Shown here: one piece after another, positions 12,247 through 24,754 of the stretch
How the letters are laid out: every line of letters starts with the position of its first letter
How positions within the stretch are numbered: the first letter of the stretch is position 1
Assembly: GCA_024699855.1 (NCBI GenBank)
Contig: JAMPIQ010000002.1
Location: forward strand, 10,602,001-10,666,000
Source of the DNA: Aphelenchoides besseyi
Lineage: Eukaryota > Nematoda > Chromadorea > Rhabditida > Aphelenchoididae
DNA: 64,000 nt
Direction: 5' to 3'
The notes under the pieces: generated by a model
Seen by the model: the letters and a program-made list of their open reading frames with translations, nothing else
Database searches by the model: none
What the model was told of the DNA's origin: nothing
Made by a program: the position numbers and the translations under genes

Positions 12247-13369
12247 TCAATGAGTTTCGTAAAATCGTAATATCTCAACGATGGAACTCGACGAGTTTGC
12301 TGAAACTAAGACATGCCTTTGAGATAGAAACAAACCAACCGCATCGATCATATTGATTTCATTCATTCGATTTTGAGCATGCAAGATGTTAGAGATTCTA
12401 CGAAGCGATCCTTCAATCACGAGCTCCACAAAGACCATCATCACACTGAGACCGCAAAAAAGATAAACTGAATTGAATGAAAACAGTAACAGGCCACGCC
12501 AACATCGAACTCACGAATCTCAATTATCTTGTAGATGCTACGATGTGGTTCAGTTGAGTTCTCTCCGAGTTGTTGTTCTCCCAATTCAATGGTTGACATG
12601 CTCATGTAACAGTAGTAGAATGCATCGACAAATGTCCATTCGCTTTCGATGATCATAAATCCCAGAGATGGAACAATAAAAAGCGTAATGATAACGAAAT
12701 AGCCCAGAAAGATCAAGTAGATGATCTAAACGACCATGAATCGCTTCGAACATCAACTCACATTCCGCTGTTTTTCATCGTAAGTGTGTGCAAATTTTTC
12801 GTGTATTTTCATTCGAAACCAAACCGCTGGACGACGAAGTCGATCGGTCAACGCAATGAAAAAACAGGAACAAATTGGAATACCAATGATCGCAAAGAAC
12901 AGAATGAAGACTTTTCCCTCTCGAGTTTGTGGTCGATCTTCACCGTAACCTGAAAACTTTGTGAACTAAAATCAATAGCAAACTTACCGTTGGTTGTCAA
13001 CATTCCGCCCAAATAAAAGAACGTTTTGCTGAGCGTCCACATCGAATCCTTTCTTTTGCTTTGGATTTCCTGAATCTCCCTCAGAAGATCATCAACCTTA
13101 CTTTCTATAAACATTAGCAACGTATCTTATTTTCAGAGCCTACCCACTGATGTACTTTCTGATAATTTTTTTGTCCATTTGATTCGAAGTTCATGATATT
13201 TCGCTTGTTCCGTTTGCGATACGGGACCTTCGAGTTCTCGAAAGATTATCGATGAAACAAACACGTAAAGGATGAGAACAAGACACGTGATAGTCAGTCG
13301 TCCGCCGCCCAAATCAACAAATCCGAATATATGTTTGAACTGCTCATTTGATTTGGACGGGAACCGCAT
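12247..13369 (-). CDS. Two-pore-domain (TWK/K2P) potassium channel-like protein
   Basis: Five exons read from ATG at 13369 to TGA at 12247-12249. The topology is K2P. TM1 is RLTITCLVLILYVFVSSIIF, followed by a cap region with a coiled stretch. Pore loop 1 is near 12935-12999, TM2 is VFILFFAIIGIPICSCFFIAL, TM3 is LIFLGYFVIITLFIVPSL, pore loop 2 is near 12560-12600, and TM4 follows. The family forms background K+ channels in the plasma membrane. Both filters are atypical. P1 reads TTNGYGE where TTIGYG(D/N/E) is usual. P2 reads STIELGE where T(T/V)IG(F/L)G(D/N/E) is usual, so the first filter glycine is Glu. The gene is otherwise intact, so this may be a non-conducting or altered-selectivity subunit. 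Alternatively the start may be further upstream. Confidence 0.78.
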
Positions 13370-14683
13370 CTGCTTTCAGTCGCTCGAAAATGATTTGAGC
13401 TTCGGAACAAACTTCTGAATTTGAATCGATTTGCTCGTGAATAGAAACGTTGCATTTGACAGCGATCGCCAAGTTCTCAGTTTTTACTTAGCGATTGAAC
13501 TAACAAGTTAACAAATATGTTTAATAAGCTTGTTGACGTTTTAACTTAACCCAAACTTGATTCATTGAAATTTAAAAGCAGTAGATTTGAGTCGTTAGTT
13601 GTTTTTGGGACTTGAACTTTGTAGTTCGTATATTTTCTGAACCATGTTTTGAAATCCAACGAGAAGCACCAACAAACAAACAGCAGTGAGTCCAAAAAAG
13701 GTTACAACAAAAGTAACATGAATCGGCGACCAAGTTCGCAGAGTCCAGCGATCATTTTTGAACGGATGTCAAGTGGTTTTAACGGATTTCAATTGTTGCA
13801 CAACCAGTGGGTCAACGATAACGGGATGTTTCGTCCGGTTTCAGGTCGAAAATTTACGCACTAAATTCGCTTTTTGCTTCTTAATGGTAACCTAAGGTCT
13901 TGTGGTCGATAGATGCCAAGTTTTTAGTCTTTAGTCAACATCGTTCAGCGAGTTGTTTGCTTGTGGTCCTTGAATGGCAAATCTAAATCCCGAATTTGCC
14001 CGTTTATTCAAATTTTTGAAGTCGTTTCGTTGTCAAAAAGAAGTTTGCGCGACTGCGAATTTCGAAGTGGGTCGACTTTGAAATGAACGTGTTTCGATCG
14101 TTTTCCTTTTCTTCAACTCCACCGAATCGCCGTCCGTCGATTGCCGTCGTCGCTAATCGCCGCATCAAAACCCATAACACACTCCTTTTTGTTGCCTAAA
14201 CTTTCCATATGCTTTCTAATCGAGTAACTCAACCGGACGTTTGTTTTACAGTTTTGAGCGTTCACACTTGAATTCGATTTCTGTTCAGTTCGCAAGCTGC
14301 TCGTGAGATTAGTGATTTGTTGGCGTAAAGAGCCAGTCATTTATGTAATTGCATAGTGAAAGTGACTTCTACGTACAATGCCAACCGCATTCTTCTATGC
14401 GCATCCCGTTGCGCTAAACTGCACACGAAATGTTTCCTTCGCTGCGTCCATCGTGATTCCCCGTGGAAAATTTTTGTGCAATTGAAATGCCCATCGCACT
14501 CTCACTTTTGCCGTCGGTCATTCACGGCTACAAATTAGAACTTTCTATCAAAAAGTCTTCGAATTCGTCCTGTGATACTCTCGTGTTCAATCGAATAGTG
14601 TTGCGTTGGTATTTGATTACAAAAATGTGTTTATTAGGTTTAGTGCTCAATAATTGACTGGCCGTTTTCGTTCAGTTATTTAC
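13370..14683. other. Intergenic region between the K2P channel and MAM genes
   Basis: The two genes diverge from here, so both promoters probably lie in this 1.3 kb. A plus-strand open frame at 13649-13864 (72 codons, including MSSGFNGFQLLHNQW) lacks any recognisable domain or splice support. Nothing else is supported. Confidence 0.4.
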
Positions 14684-17683
14684 ATGGACCCCCAGGTGGG
14701 CTTCCGTAGTGTAGATGAAGGTCCCGGTGGTCTTGTATCACGGATTCTTCAAGTGGCATTGGGTCTTTTTGTCACAACCTTAGAATTGCCCATTCTGGCT
14801 CCAAATGAAGTGAACAACTTGTCTTTGACTTTTGACTGCAACTTCGATAATCCATGTCGCTGGGGTACGATTGGTCGTGGGACGGATCGTTGGCGATTAG
14901 CACGTGGACAACCCGATTTCTTGCTCTGGTTGGCTGCAACAGGAACATCAATATTGCCAAGTGAACCGTTTACGTTAATCGAACTGCAAGGTGGTCCAGC
15001 GGATATGCTTTCGTCACATCAGATAAACTGCCAAATCGATACGGCAATGTTTAGTTTTACATATTGGACAATAGGTACGTAGTTATTGATTGGCACTTTT
15101 TACTCATGTTTTCTTAAAGGTAGTGCTGACCTGCAGATTTGTTTGCTGGACGAAACACTGAGACAGTTCAATTGTACCGGAATCTTGGAATCACAAGTAC
15201 AACCCGGAAAAGTCGCGCTTAAAATTCCGCCCATTGATCATCCATTCCATGTAATCAAGCTTTCAAAGTTGTATTAACACAGCCGACTCTTACAGATAGC
15301 TATTATTCCTGATGTAAAACCTGGAATTCTCGTCGTTGACGATATTAAATACGATGCCGAATTTTGTCAGTTACCGCGAAATGTCGGAAGTATCGAATCG
15401 TCTCCGTCACCACCGCTTTTTCCCACTTCTCCTCAAGTTGTATTACCGTGGCAGGGATTAACATTATCAACTCCGCTTGCTACAGTATTACCGTCACTTT
15501 TATCGTCAACGACCTGGACACCATATACAACAGAAGAAGCAATCAAAGAAAAAGAAGTTAGTCAAACTACGCAAGAGTTGGAAGTGTCATCATCAACTAC
15601 AGTTTCTACAACAACCTTCTCTACGACAATCTTATCCACAACCACAACAGAGATTCCGATCACAACGACTGAAAATGAAAAGTCCGAAGAAAATGAAGTG
15701 GATCATCAAATTTCAGAAACTCGATCAACAACTGAAACAACGTCAGAAGAAACAACCGAACAGTAAGTAATTGAGCGAATAAAATCCGTACCCAAAGCTT
15801 TAGAACAAATCTGCCAGATCCACCGTTTGATCTTTTTATTTACGGTAACAAAACTCAACCGTTATTTGATAGAAGACGTGGAAAAATCATCGAAGATACA
15901 CAGGATTTACTTTGCGATTTTGGTTTCAATTTTCCATGTTTTTGGGGTCCTGAAGCAGGTCGATGGGCGATCATCGAAAAAGGTGATTGAAAAGCTTCTG
16001 CTTTATATTGTAATCATGAATCAGGTGCTATTCCCGATTTGGAAGAGAACACAAACGAACGCTCGGAATTGCCTGCTTATCCAGCTGCAATCGTGATTCA
16101 AGGCACCGCCATGTTTGCCAGCGATCCGCTCAGATGTCAGACAGGACCTGGAAAAGTAAGTGAAAAACGAAGTAAGAAGCCATTAAATATTTTTAGCTTA
16201 TGTTTCGCTATTGGGCAAACAAAAAGGTTACACTTCAAGTCTGTGCTCTCGGCTACAATTTGGACAGTAACAAAATCCAATGTGCCGAACAACATACAAA
16301 TCAAGAGAATGTCGAGATCACATTGTCAGTTTTCGATTTGATTCACGATATTTATGAACCGTTTACAGTAAGTTTTCTCGGCAACAGAGCACTTAACTCT
16401 GCTTAATTTAGTTGAATATTGTGCCAATGTGGGAGCGATCAGCACGAAACGGATATTTGGTTTTAGATGAGATTGCATATATGGGCGAATGCAATACAAC
16501 CTTGCTAGAAAGCAGTGCCGAAGAGGAACACACACGATGGCCAAAACGCAAAGGTGATCATAAGCCGAAACAAGTGAAACCGTTGTTAACAACCACCGGG
16601 CCTATTGAAGTTCGACCGATAACTTCGTACGTTTCTACACGTTAAACAAAACTTTGAATTCGTTTCAGGCGTAAAGGCATGAACACTCGCCCATTTCTTC
16701 TAACCACTCCATCGTCACGACTAACTAAACAGACAGAAAAAGGAAACGCGCAAGAGATTACAAATCCACCAACCACATTACCGTCGACGACAGAAGAAAG
16801 CCCAACCGAATTGACAACCACCGAAGAAGAGACTACAACAACAACAAGCGAAATTGTCACAACAACACGACGTCCAATACCAACCGTAACTTTCTATCCG
16901 GGAATGGTTGTTCAACGAACGACACTAAAGAACTCTTTTACAATTCCCTACACGACAACTCCACGTTCTATTAGCACAACTACCGAGGCAGTTTTGGATT
17001 ATTGCAAATTATTAAATTGTGACTTCAACGGTTCGCAGACAATCGAATGAAGCGATGGTCTAATTTCCCTGTTTAGACAATGCGTGTCGATATCTGAATC
17101 ATGGTTTGACAAAAGTCCCGTGGACATTAAGAAACAAAGGATACGGATTTCCATTATCGAGGCATACCGATTTGCGTCCCACTCCTACAAACGGTCAATT
17201 TGTCAGCACGATTCTCGGTCCGGGTGATTTTGCAATCTTGGAAAGTCCACGATTCAATTTAACACAGGGCATAAACGTACTTCTCTTTCAATACTACAGG
17301 CAAGTCAGAAGTTGGATCGCTTGTTGAATGAATTCGATTCTAGACCCACACACTCTTCAACCATTCGTTTATGTCTGGGAACGAGATACACAAAACCGTT
17401 ACGTACAATTTCATCTTTCATCCAATGTCCACCAATTTTGCGTTCATTGACTTCAAAGAACGCGTTTAAATGGAACAACGTGCACATTCAAATTCCACCC
17501 GGCACAACACACGTTCGTTGAAGCCACCGTTTAGAAGATTGATTATATGTGCTTTAGTTCTATTTGGTTGCTCATAATTTGGATCGATCGACTGAAAAGT
17601 CGGCAATTGCAATCGACAACATACGAGTTGCTATTTGTGATTCACGAACTTTCGACGCAGTTGTTGAAACACCGACCAACTAA
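14684..17683 (+). CDS. Secreted protein with three MAM-like domains and Thr-rich linkers
   Basis: About ten exons read in frame from the ATG at 14684 (an in-frame ATG at 14654 is also possible) to TAA 17681-17683. After a hydrophobic segment (ILQVALGLFVTTLELPILA) come three repeats of the MAM type. They open CNFDNPCRWG, CDFGFNFPCFWG and CDFDNACRYL, and each closes with a V/I-rich DDI, DEI or DNI strand (ILVVDDIKY, LVLDEIAYM, AIAIDNIRVAIC). Long Ser/Thr/Glu-rich stretches (about 15550-15760 and 16760-16990) separate them and are probably O-glycosylated. There is no membrane helix after the last domain, so the protein is likely secreted or matrix-bound. MAM domains mediate adhesion in other proteins. 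The intron at 17300-17343 has a GC donor. Confidence 0.75.
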
Positions 17684-17772
17684 AAAGCTATCCGTTGCTT
17701 CAAAAACTTGTTAATGGCCACACAAAACGCTGTATTTCGTTTCTCATCATGATCTCAACTTATCTTTCTCAC

Positions 17773-17791
17773 AATAAAATGCTTAAATAAA
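17773..17791 (+). terminator. Poly(A) signals of the MAM-domain gene
   Basis: Two AATAAA motifs lie at 17773-17778 and 17786-17791, about 90-110 bases after the stop codon. They fall in the short gap before the convergent NDUFA8 gene. Confidence 0.5.
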
Positions 17792-17910
17792 ACGTTGATG
17801 TGTAGCAAACGAGAAATTACAACGGTTTATTTCAACTTAAAACCTAATCTTCAGACACAAAACTCTTCGGTAGGTACATTTGCCAATCTTATTGCAAACA
17901 TGAAATCCAT

Positions 17911-18544
17911 TTATTCTTTGAACCATGCGATACGCCAATCGCTAAAGTTTTTGTAGTTTTTGTCCAATTTTGTGTCTGCTGGAAGTTCCGAGAGCACACG
18001 TGCAGCTTCAGCTTTGTAATCACGTTGCACAACAACTAAATCACAAGAAAGACAATCGTGATTATGGGTAAAATCGTCTTACCTGGTACCGAATGCGGTG
18101 AGTCGTGAATGTGGATTTTAGCGAAATGTCCCAACGGCGGTCGAACGATACCCATTTTGTCTTCCAAGCAACGATCCATGAAAAGTTGTTCTTCACGACA
18201 ACATCCAATGTGCAGATCGCGGTTTCCGTGATCGATACAATCGGCAAATTTCTCGGCTTCTGGTCGACATGTCTTCTTCAAGGCACGCAGAAAAGAAACA
18301 CCACACGCCGTGACCGCCGCTCCTTCTTTCAACGTTTTGCGCGGATCTTCCAACTCTTTTCGACGCAACATGAATTCCTAGAAATCTGAAGTTAGCCAAA
18401 GAAGATTGTTCTTACCTTGATCTGTGTTTCACAACTTCGCGCCATATATGGAGCTACGGCCTTCAACCATGGAGTAGAAAGAACGATTTCCTGCGGTACG
18501 GTAAGCTCCTCATCGGATGGCAAGTTCAAGTCTTTGGTTAACAT
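17911..18544 (-). CDS. NDUFA8: NADH dehydrogenase (complex I) subunit NDUFA8
   Basis: Three exons run from ATG at 18544 to TAA at 17913-17911. The product aligns along its length with NDUFA8, an accessory subunit on the intermembrane-space side of mitochondrial complex I. It shows NLPSDEELTV near the N-terminus, SCETQIKEFMLR, EDPRKTLKEG, a second cysteine pair region (CRPEAEKFADCID), and CCREEQLFMDRCLEDKMGIV before RPPLG. The C-terminus is DWRIAWFKE. NDUFA8 proteins carry twin CX9C motifs imported by the MIA40 pathway. Here the cysteine expected after EFML is Arg (EFMLRR). The ATG sits just after a TTTCAG, which fits trans-splicing of the leader. Confidence 0.85.
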
Positions 18545-18968
18545 ACCGCCGCGCTGAAATGCCCAAGATTAGTTGCAATCACCTGCGAAAGATGCCAACC
18601 ACTTTGCCGATTGTTTCCGATCGACAGCAACAAACCAGAGCTGAAGAAACGAACTTCTTGATAATTGATTTTCACGGAGATTGTCTCTGTGCTCGGTTGT
18701 GATTCATGTTGACAAGAATGAGAGTCATCGGACGATAAACGAAACCTCCAATTGCTGACAAGCGAGAGTGTTCGCGACAAAAATTGTTGATTTGCGTTCG
18801 ATAGTCTTTTCTCCATTAGGAAATTTGCGTAAATTCAAGATTCCTCGAGATTTTACGGATTTTTGAGACTTTTTCGGAACGTTAATTGTGAGTCAATTTT
18901 AGTGGGGTGGTGATGTTCGACGACTCAACCAATCCATTGCATTAGTTCGTTCATCTAATCGGGACATT

Positions 18969-19961
18969 ATGAGTCAACAAACCGAACAACAGAGCTCAAG
19001 TCAACGGGTTCCGATGGTAAATGAACATCCAATCGATCCGCATTCGTCCAATGTCTATGCTGTTCAACACAATACCGGTATGGATCATTTTGTTGATGCC
19101 AATGAAGATCGACCGCTACTCAATGCGATTATCACGGACGAAACAGACGATAATGATGCGTTGACGGATTCGAATTATCGGCTGAATGGAAGTGAGTGCT
19201 CAAGGATTGTTTGTTGATATATTTCATGATCTTTTAGCTCAAACAGTCACTTGTCGTGTTTGCGAGAATCAGATACCTTACGAGAACAAAACGATGCAAC
19301 ACGTGATTCGTTGTCCGGCGTGCAATGAAGCAACACCGATTCGAGCCGCACCAACCGGAAAGAAATTCGTTCGATGTCCATGTAACTGTCTTTTGATTTG
19401 CAAGATTTCATCCAATCGTATTGCGTGTCCACGACCCAATTGTTCTCGTGTTATTATTCTCAAGCCGACGTCGAGTGGTGATTCGACGATTCCGGCTCCA
19501 GCCGGTACAGCGAGAGTTCAATGTTATTACTGCGAAGAAGTTTTCATGTGAGTTTTCTAGTCAACAAGTTTAAACTCAAACGAATATTTCAGGTTCAATA
19601 CAATTGCGAGTCACATTGCACGATGTCCACATTGTCAGAAAAGGTTAATACCCAAAAGTGTTTCATGTTTTTATCTTTCAACTTTCAGATCATCAGTTAG
19701 TGTCGGTTATGTGCGTTCTCGTTCTTTCGGTTTCTTTCTCGCTGCAATGATCACCTTTTTGATTGGTCTAGTTATCACGGTTAGTCGGTTTTGTGTTCAC
19801 AATAATAACTTGAAACATCATTTCAGATTGGGACAGTAAAGAGTTTTCATGCGTGGGTAGTGATCATTTATATTCTTTTGCTTTTATTGATGATCTTCTT
19901 CGTTCATCGTCTTGTCTTTTACTTTCGCTTAGCAGTGTCCAAGATTTTGGGTCCCATCTAA
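18969..19961 (+). CDS. TMEM55-type phosphatidylinositol-4,5-bisphosphate 4-phosphatase
   Basis: Five exons run from MSQQTEQQSSSQR to FRLAVSKILGPI, with a stop at 19959-19961. The N-terminal 75 residues are polar and disordered. A cysteine-rich region follows with CRVCENQIPY, CPACNEATPI and CPCNCLLICKISSNRIACPRPN. The last contains the CX5R signature (C-KISSN-R) that gives this family its name. A second cysteine cluster (CYYCEEVF…HIARCPHCQK) and two transmembrane helices near the C-terminus follow, as in TMEM55A/B (PIP4P1/2). These proteins sit in late endosome and lysosome membranes and have roles in lysosome positioning. Their catalytic activity has been debated. Confidence 0.88.
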
Positions 19962-20222
19962 GCTTGTAAATCCGGTACTCTGTGTCGTAAACGCGGCCTT
20001 AATTCTGTGTGTGTGTTTTCGTGTTGGCTTCGTTTAATTCCATCGAAGAGACTTTTTGACTTAAAATTCCATTACCTTTAAGGCGGGCAGAATCTCGAAT
20101 TATAACAAATCGGTTTTGCATTGCTTCTCGTTTAACTTTTCTTATTTTGTTGAGCAAATGTTTGTGTAGATTGTTACTTCGGCCCAGTAAATCGTGTATT
20201 TCTTGTTTGCAATCAAGTTAAC

Positions 20223-20228
20223 AATAAA
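20223..20228 (+). terminator. Poly(A) signal of the TMEM55-like gene
   Basis: AATAAA about 260 bases after the stop codon, immediately before the next gene fragment. Confidence 0.4.
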
Positions 20229-20319
20229 ATTAGTTCGCCTTGAACACCAATTGAATAGCCTGTAGTTATATGACCACTAGACATTTTTATAGAAGAGACT
20301 TCATGTTATCAACAACTAG

Positions 20320-20743
20320 ATGGAGGAATGTGGTTATAACGTCAAGTTAGATCAATTGGAACATGTTTGTACAACTACGTAAGTCTTCGCATGTTTTCGA
20401 ATCATTTTTCTATGTGATGTTTAGCGATGTCAGCGCTTCTGGTGCAATGCAACACGTTTATTTTGTGGTTATTTCTGAAGAGAACAAACAAAACTCGGGA
20501 GGCGGAAATGCGTATGTGGATGTCAATTAAAGAACTTCACACAAACTGCACATTTTAGATCTGAAGGAGAGTTTATCGAGAAGGTATCGATGTTGCAGTG
20601 ATACATTCAATGGTGTTTAACTTCAGGTTTGGTTGGACATCGACAAACTCGAAGAAACGATTCGCACGCTCCACGGACCGCCGCTTTTGCACTACGGACT
20701 CCAGTTCTTCATGGCTCAAAAACGTCATCTCTATTTGAAATAG
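20320..20743 (+). pseudogene. 5'-truncated NUDT14-like Nudix hydrolase fragment
   Basis: Four small exons join in frame: MEECGYNVKLDQLEHVCTTT, then DVSASGAMQHVYFVVI…GGGNA, then SEGEFIEK, then VWLDIDKLEETIRTLHGPP ending QKRHLYLK at 20743. This matches the C-terminal half of UDP-sugar diphosphatases (NUDT14), including the GGG…EGEFIE turn and the P-x-LLYALQFF-like end. The only ATG falls inside what should be the end of the Nudix box, where EECGY equals the terminal EExGU. The first half of the box, with the glycine and REx2E metal ligands, and the whole N-terminal domain are absent upstream. A CTAG acceptor-like sequence directly precedes the ATG. It is either a truncated pseudogene or a gene whose 5' exons are distant or unrecognised. 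AATAAA follows at 20853. Confidence 0.6.
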
Positions 20744-20859
20744 ATCGTCCTTAATTGTTGTGGAATTGATAGTGAAATGACTTATTAGATAACGGGTATA
20801 TTTAGTTATAAGGTAGCATTTGTCATTCAACTGCACAGTGTCTGTGCTTCGCAATAAAC

Positions 20860-23800
20860 TTCTGTTTTTTGGCTTCTAATGTTTCAATCAAGACATCTAA
20901 TCAAAGTACAGATCCTTCGAAACACTAAAGAGCTCGCCATGAATGAAACGTTGACTTCACGAATGGTCTTCTAATGGACATAAAGTTTGAAGATTATGGA
21001 AACCTTCCGATTTGAAACCTTGTTGAACGCGTGTTCCCATGATGTCCGATTAATTGGCGTTGCTTATTAAGAGGATTGTAATCCAAAGTTCTCGAAATTC
21101 AATCCGCTCGTCGGCACCCTAAACGTTTTGGAACCTCAACAGTTTCCTAATGACTATCTTCAATAGTTGAGCTTAAATTGCTAATTGATTGTTCCGTTTA
21201 TTTGCAACAAGTGGCGGTGTCTTTCGTGTCGTAACGTCGCTTGTTACAAAAGCGGCGGATCAACAAGCGACTAATTAAAGAGCCATGAACCCCGAACTGA
21301 GGACACTCGGCATCCGATTCGTGAAAGAAGTGGTTGCTATTAAGTAACCAGTGATTTGTTTGTCTTTTCAATTGTTGCAAATCATTCCGCTGAGCTCAAC
21401 GGGCGATCGTTTTGGCAATTTTGTGTTTTGAAGCCGCCGTTTCTGAAACCTTTATTTTGCTGAACCACTCAAATTGTTTAGCGTCGAAACGGACGATTCG
21501 ATGGCCTGACAAACTACTACATCCGATTGTGGTCGCAAAAACTTGTCAGAATAACGCATATTAACCTGATTGACATGGTGGCGGCAACCGTGCAGGTTAG
21601 ATGGCCGTAGCAGTGACGCATTTGAAGGCGTTGAGCTCAATCGGCCAGTGCATCCCATTGTCACTGTGGAGCGATTAGTCGATTGTCAGGTGTAAGTGAA
21701 CTTTCTGTCAAATAACTCTTGTTCGATGTTTTTGACGGTTTTGACATCCCCACGATTTCTTGTTTCCAAATATTTTCAAGTTGATTCCCGAAATATTTAT
21801 AATCACCAGACCTTCTCGCTGGGTTACTGTAGTCACAGTCTCCACATTTGAATGGGAGCTCAGAAAGGACATGCCGTTTGCTGGCAAACTCCCGATTGAG
21901 AGCGCAGTACCAAACGGTTGTTTATAAAACGAAACTGTTTACCTCTTATGCTTATCGTTTGGTCGAATTGCGCGCGTTTGTTTCAATAGCTGTTCTTGTA
22001 TTTCCGGTCGATGACCAGTGTGTTTATTTGCCCAAAAATGGAAAGTACCGCGACGGTGGATGAACGATCGTATTCGTGACCAGACGCGCGTATCAATAGC
22101 AGTTTGTTCGGAACAAGAAACTGTTCTCCCACCGCGACTTCTCATTCACATTTTTGGCTACTTCATTTGGTGTTCGAATTGTTTTTGTCCGAAGATGATC
22201 TCCAGCAGACGGATTGTTTTCCAACCGCCAAAGAAAACTTTTCAGCGGATAGTGCGCGACAAATGCAGTATTAACTGGACAAGTAGATCATCGGAAGTGT
22301 GCCAATCAAAAGTTGCTCCTTCATATTTCCGCATTATCTTCCAATTGGCCACCGACACCACCGCTAATCTGCTTAAACAGGCGCGCGATAGTAGGTCTCA
22401 GTTCGCGGCACAAACTCGATACTCAGTGGCCTTCTCCGATTCTTTCACCGCCAAAAGACAGCCAATCACGGTCACATCGCGGATCAAATGGTTTCCGCTT
22501 AACACCGTCGGACATATTACAAAACAAACCACCAGAAGGGATGGTTGCAGTCATTTGTTTAATGTTCCTGAGATCATTGTTAACCTCTTGGTCACTCGGT
22601 TACGATCATTGATGTGAAGTTTTCTTATTGAACGTTCGAAATGACCTCCGGCAACCACAACAACACTCGAACTGTTTGGTCGGTGGAGAAATTTCCACGT
22701 CAAAAACGAACATCAATCGGGATTTCGATGTGAAAACAGTGGGCGGAAGCGATTTTTGTCCGCAATCAGGATCTACGTTCGTTTGTTTCCCAGTTTTTTG
22801 TATTTATCATAAGCAAAACATGATCGCCCACCCGTCCATCGAAGTGTGACCGCACGATTTGCGACCATTTGGCGGAATGACAACCGTTTATGTTCCTTGA
22901 ATCTTTGATTTGCACCGCGGATCCTTGAGAACAACTTAACGTTGAGATAATCTGCATTTGTCTCTTGTTTCTGTCTTTATTGTCGACTTTTGTTGTTGTG
23001 TATTTGCCAACATCGCACCTGGTCGCCTTCTTGACGGCATCTTCTTTTGGCTGTTCGCGCACTCAACAACCTCTTCTCCCAATCGACTTCAGTTTTACGT
23101 CCAAATCAAACTGTTTCTTCATTGCCATGGGCTACTGGCCTTGAAGCGTGGATTTGGCAAAGGTTTTACTGGGTTCCGATTATTATTGCCCGTGTAAGAA
23201 GTTGAACAATAAGATTATTAGCGCGTGACTCACTTTTTCCGGCGATTGGATTGATGTCTCTTCTTCGACTTTTCAGATCGAGGATTATACCCCCCGATTA
23301 CGCCGTAGGAACTGTGTATTATTCGGGCTTACGGTAATAAATATTAGGCCTTTCAAATACTTCGAGGCACAATGTCGATGGTTTGTATAAAAATTTATTC
23401 TAACGCATCCCGTTGACACATAGGCCTTCCAAATAAACGAGCATCTGCTTAGATTGCTCTTCGAATCCAGAAAGTTTATTTACGTTGAATTTCAATCGTC
23501 CAAGGAGTTGGCACGAAGCACAACTGCTTAAGGGAATCTGTCTCAGCCAATCGAATGAATGATACCAAATGATACAACCTGACGCCTCCAATTGTCTTGC
23601 GCAATGTGTATTGAGTAGTCGATTTCCGTAGGTGTAGAGAGGCAGTTGAGTGTGCATAATATTTATTGCTCTTTGCATTCATTTCCTTATAAACGGTGGC
23701 TGGACATAATGAGCAAAACGTCTGTCCCCCAATCGATTACAACCTGCTGAACTGATGAGCGGATGCCCAACGTTGTTCTGATTTCCTCTAATTAGCCACC

Positions 23801-24754
23801 ATTTGTCAGTCCAATTGAATCAACTCTGACACTCAGGATCTGACTGATTTACAATCCCGTACATCCTCGATTATTGCCGACTTCCAAAAGCGCGCATCCT
23901 CATATTTTGAGTCGATCGTTTTGTTTGCTAATTTGGTGTCGAGCAGCTCGCGGATTTAGTGCGCAGATTTCATTTCCAATTAAACGGCGTTGGGGACTCC
24001 GTTTCAAATTGTGGGATGAGCTTCAAGATGACTTGGACGTTTGACCAAAAGCAACCAAATTACCCACTCATCTCAACTTCATTATCTTTGTCGTTGTGGC
24101 CTGAAGCATCCGATTTTTGTTTCTACGCGAATCGAAATACAACTCGCTCGTGCATTTCGCGCCTTCAGAATACCGTAACCTTCCGACAACTGTTTTCGTG
24201 TTTCGAATCAAATACAATCGACGTTGTGTTGACCGTAATCGCCGATTCGTTTTGAAGCGGAAGTCGCATAGAGTTCCGATCGGAAATGGTCATAAACGAC
24301 GGTCTCTTCACTTTTTGAGGTCTTCTGTTACATTCACAAAAACTCCAGTTTTATATACCCAATATGGCGACATGGTTGCTTTATTCATACGATCTTCGTT
24401 TCAATCGTTTTCGATATTAATGGCCCGTGCGGAACGTCGACTGAAATAATCGACAAGCGCGCGCCAACCAATTTCCGAAACTCTAACGCCTTGAACTTTG
24501 TGTACAAGCAGATGCCACCGATTTGAACTGTTTTGCCCCAGAACACTATCACAAAAGATATACCGCTCATTATTTGGTTAATGTCGTTTGTGTTGCGTTT
24601 ATTATACGCATCCAGCGGGCAACTGTCGGCTTTTTAATGACGCAAAAGCTCGTCCTGAAAGCAATGACTACAAGTTGCACGTAAATCGAAGATGCTCCGC
24701 CTAGTTTGATCCTCGCTATTGCATGGTTATTGTAAGATCATAAATTTTGTTGTA
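20860..24754. other. Gene desert
   Basis: This is about 3.9 kb without any gene I can support on either strand. Several open frames occur (for example a 199-codon one on the plus strand at 22018-22617). Their translations are low-complexity or basic, lack domains, and overlap equally open frames in other phases. Given the neighbouring FoxG gene, the stretch is a candidate for long-range regulatory DNA. Confidence 0.4.

Noticed and set aside
13649..13864. Plus-strand 71-residue frame between the K2P and MAM genes
   Set aside because: No family or splice context. It could be a small gene, but the evidence is too weak to annotate.
22018..22617. 199-codon plus-strand open frame in the gene desert
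   Set aside because: No signal peptide, domain, splice sites or coding-like composition. It overlaps another 99-codon frame in a different phase. Length alone is not enough.
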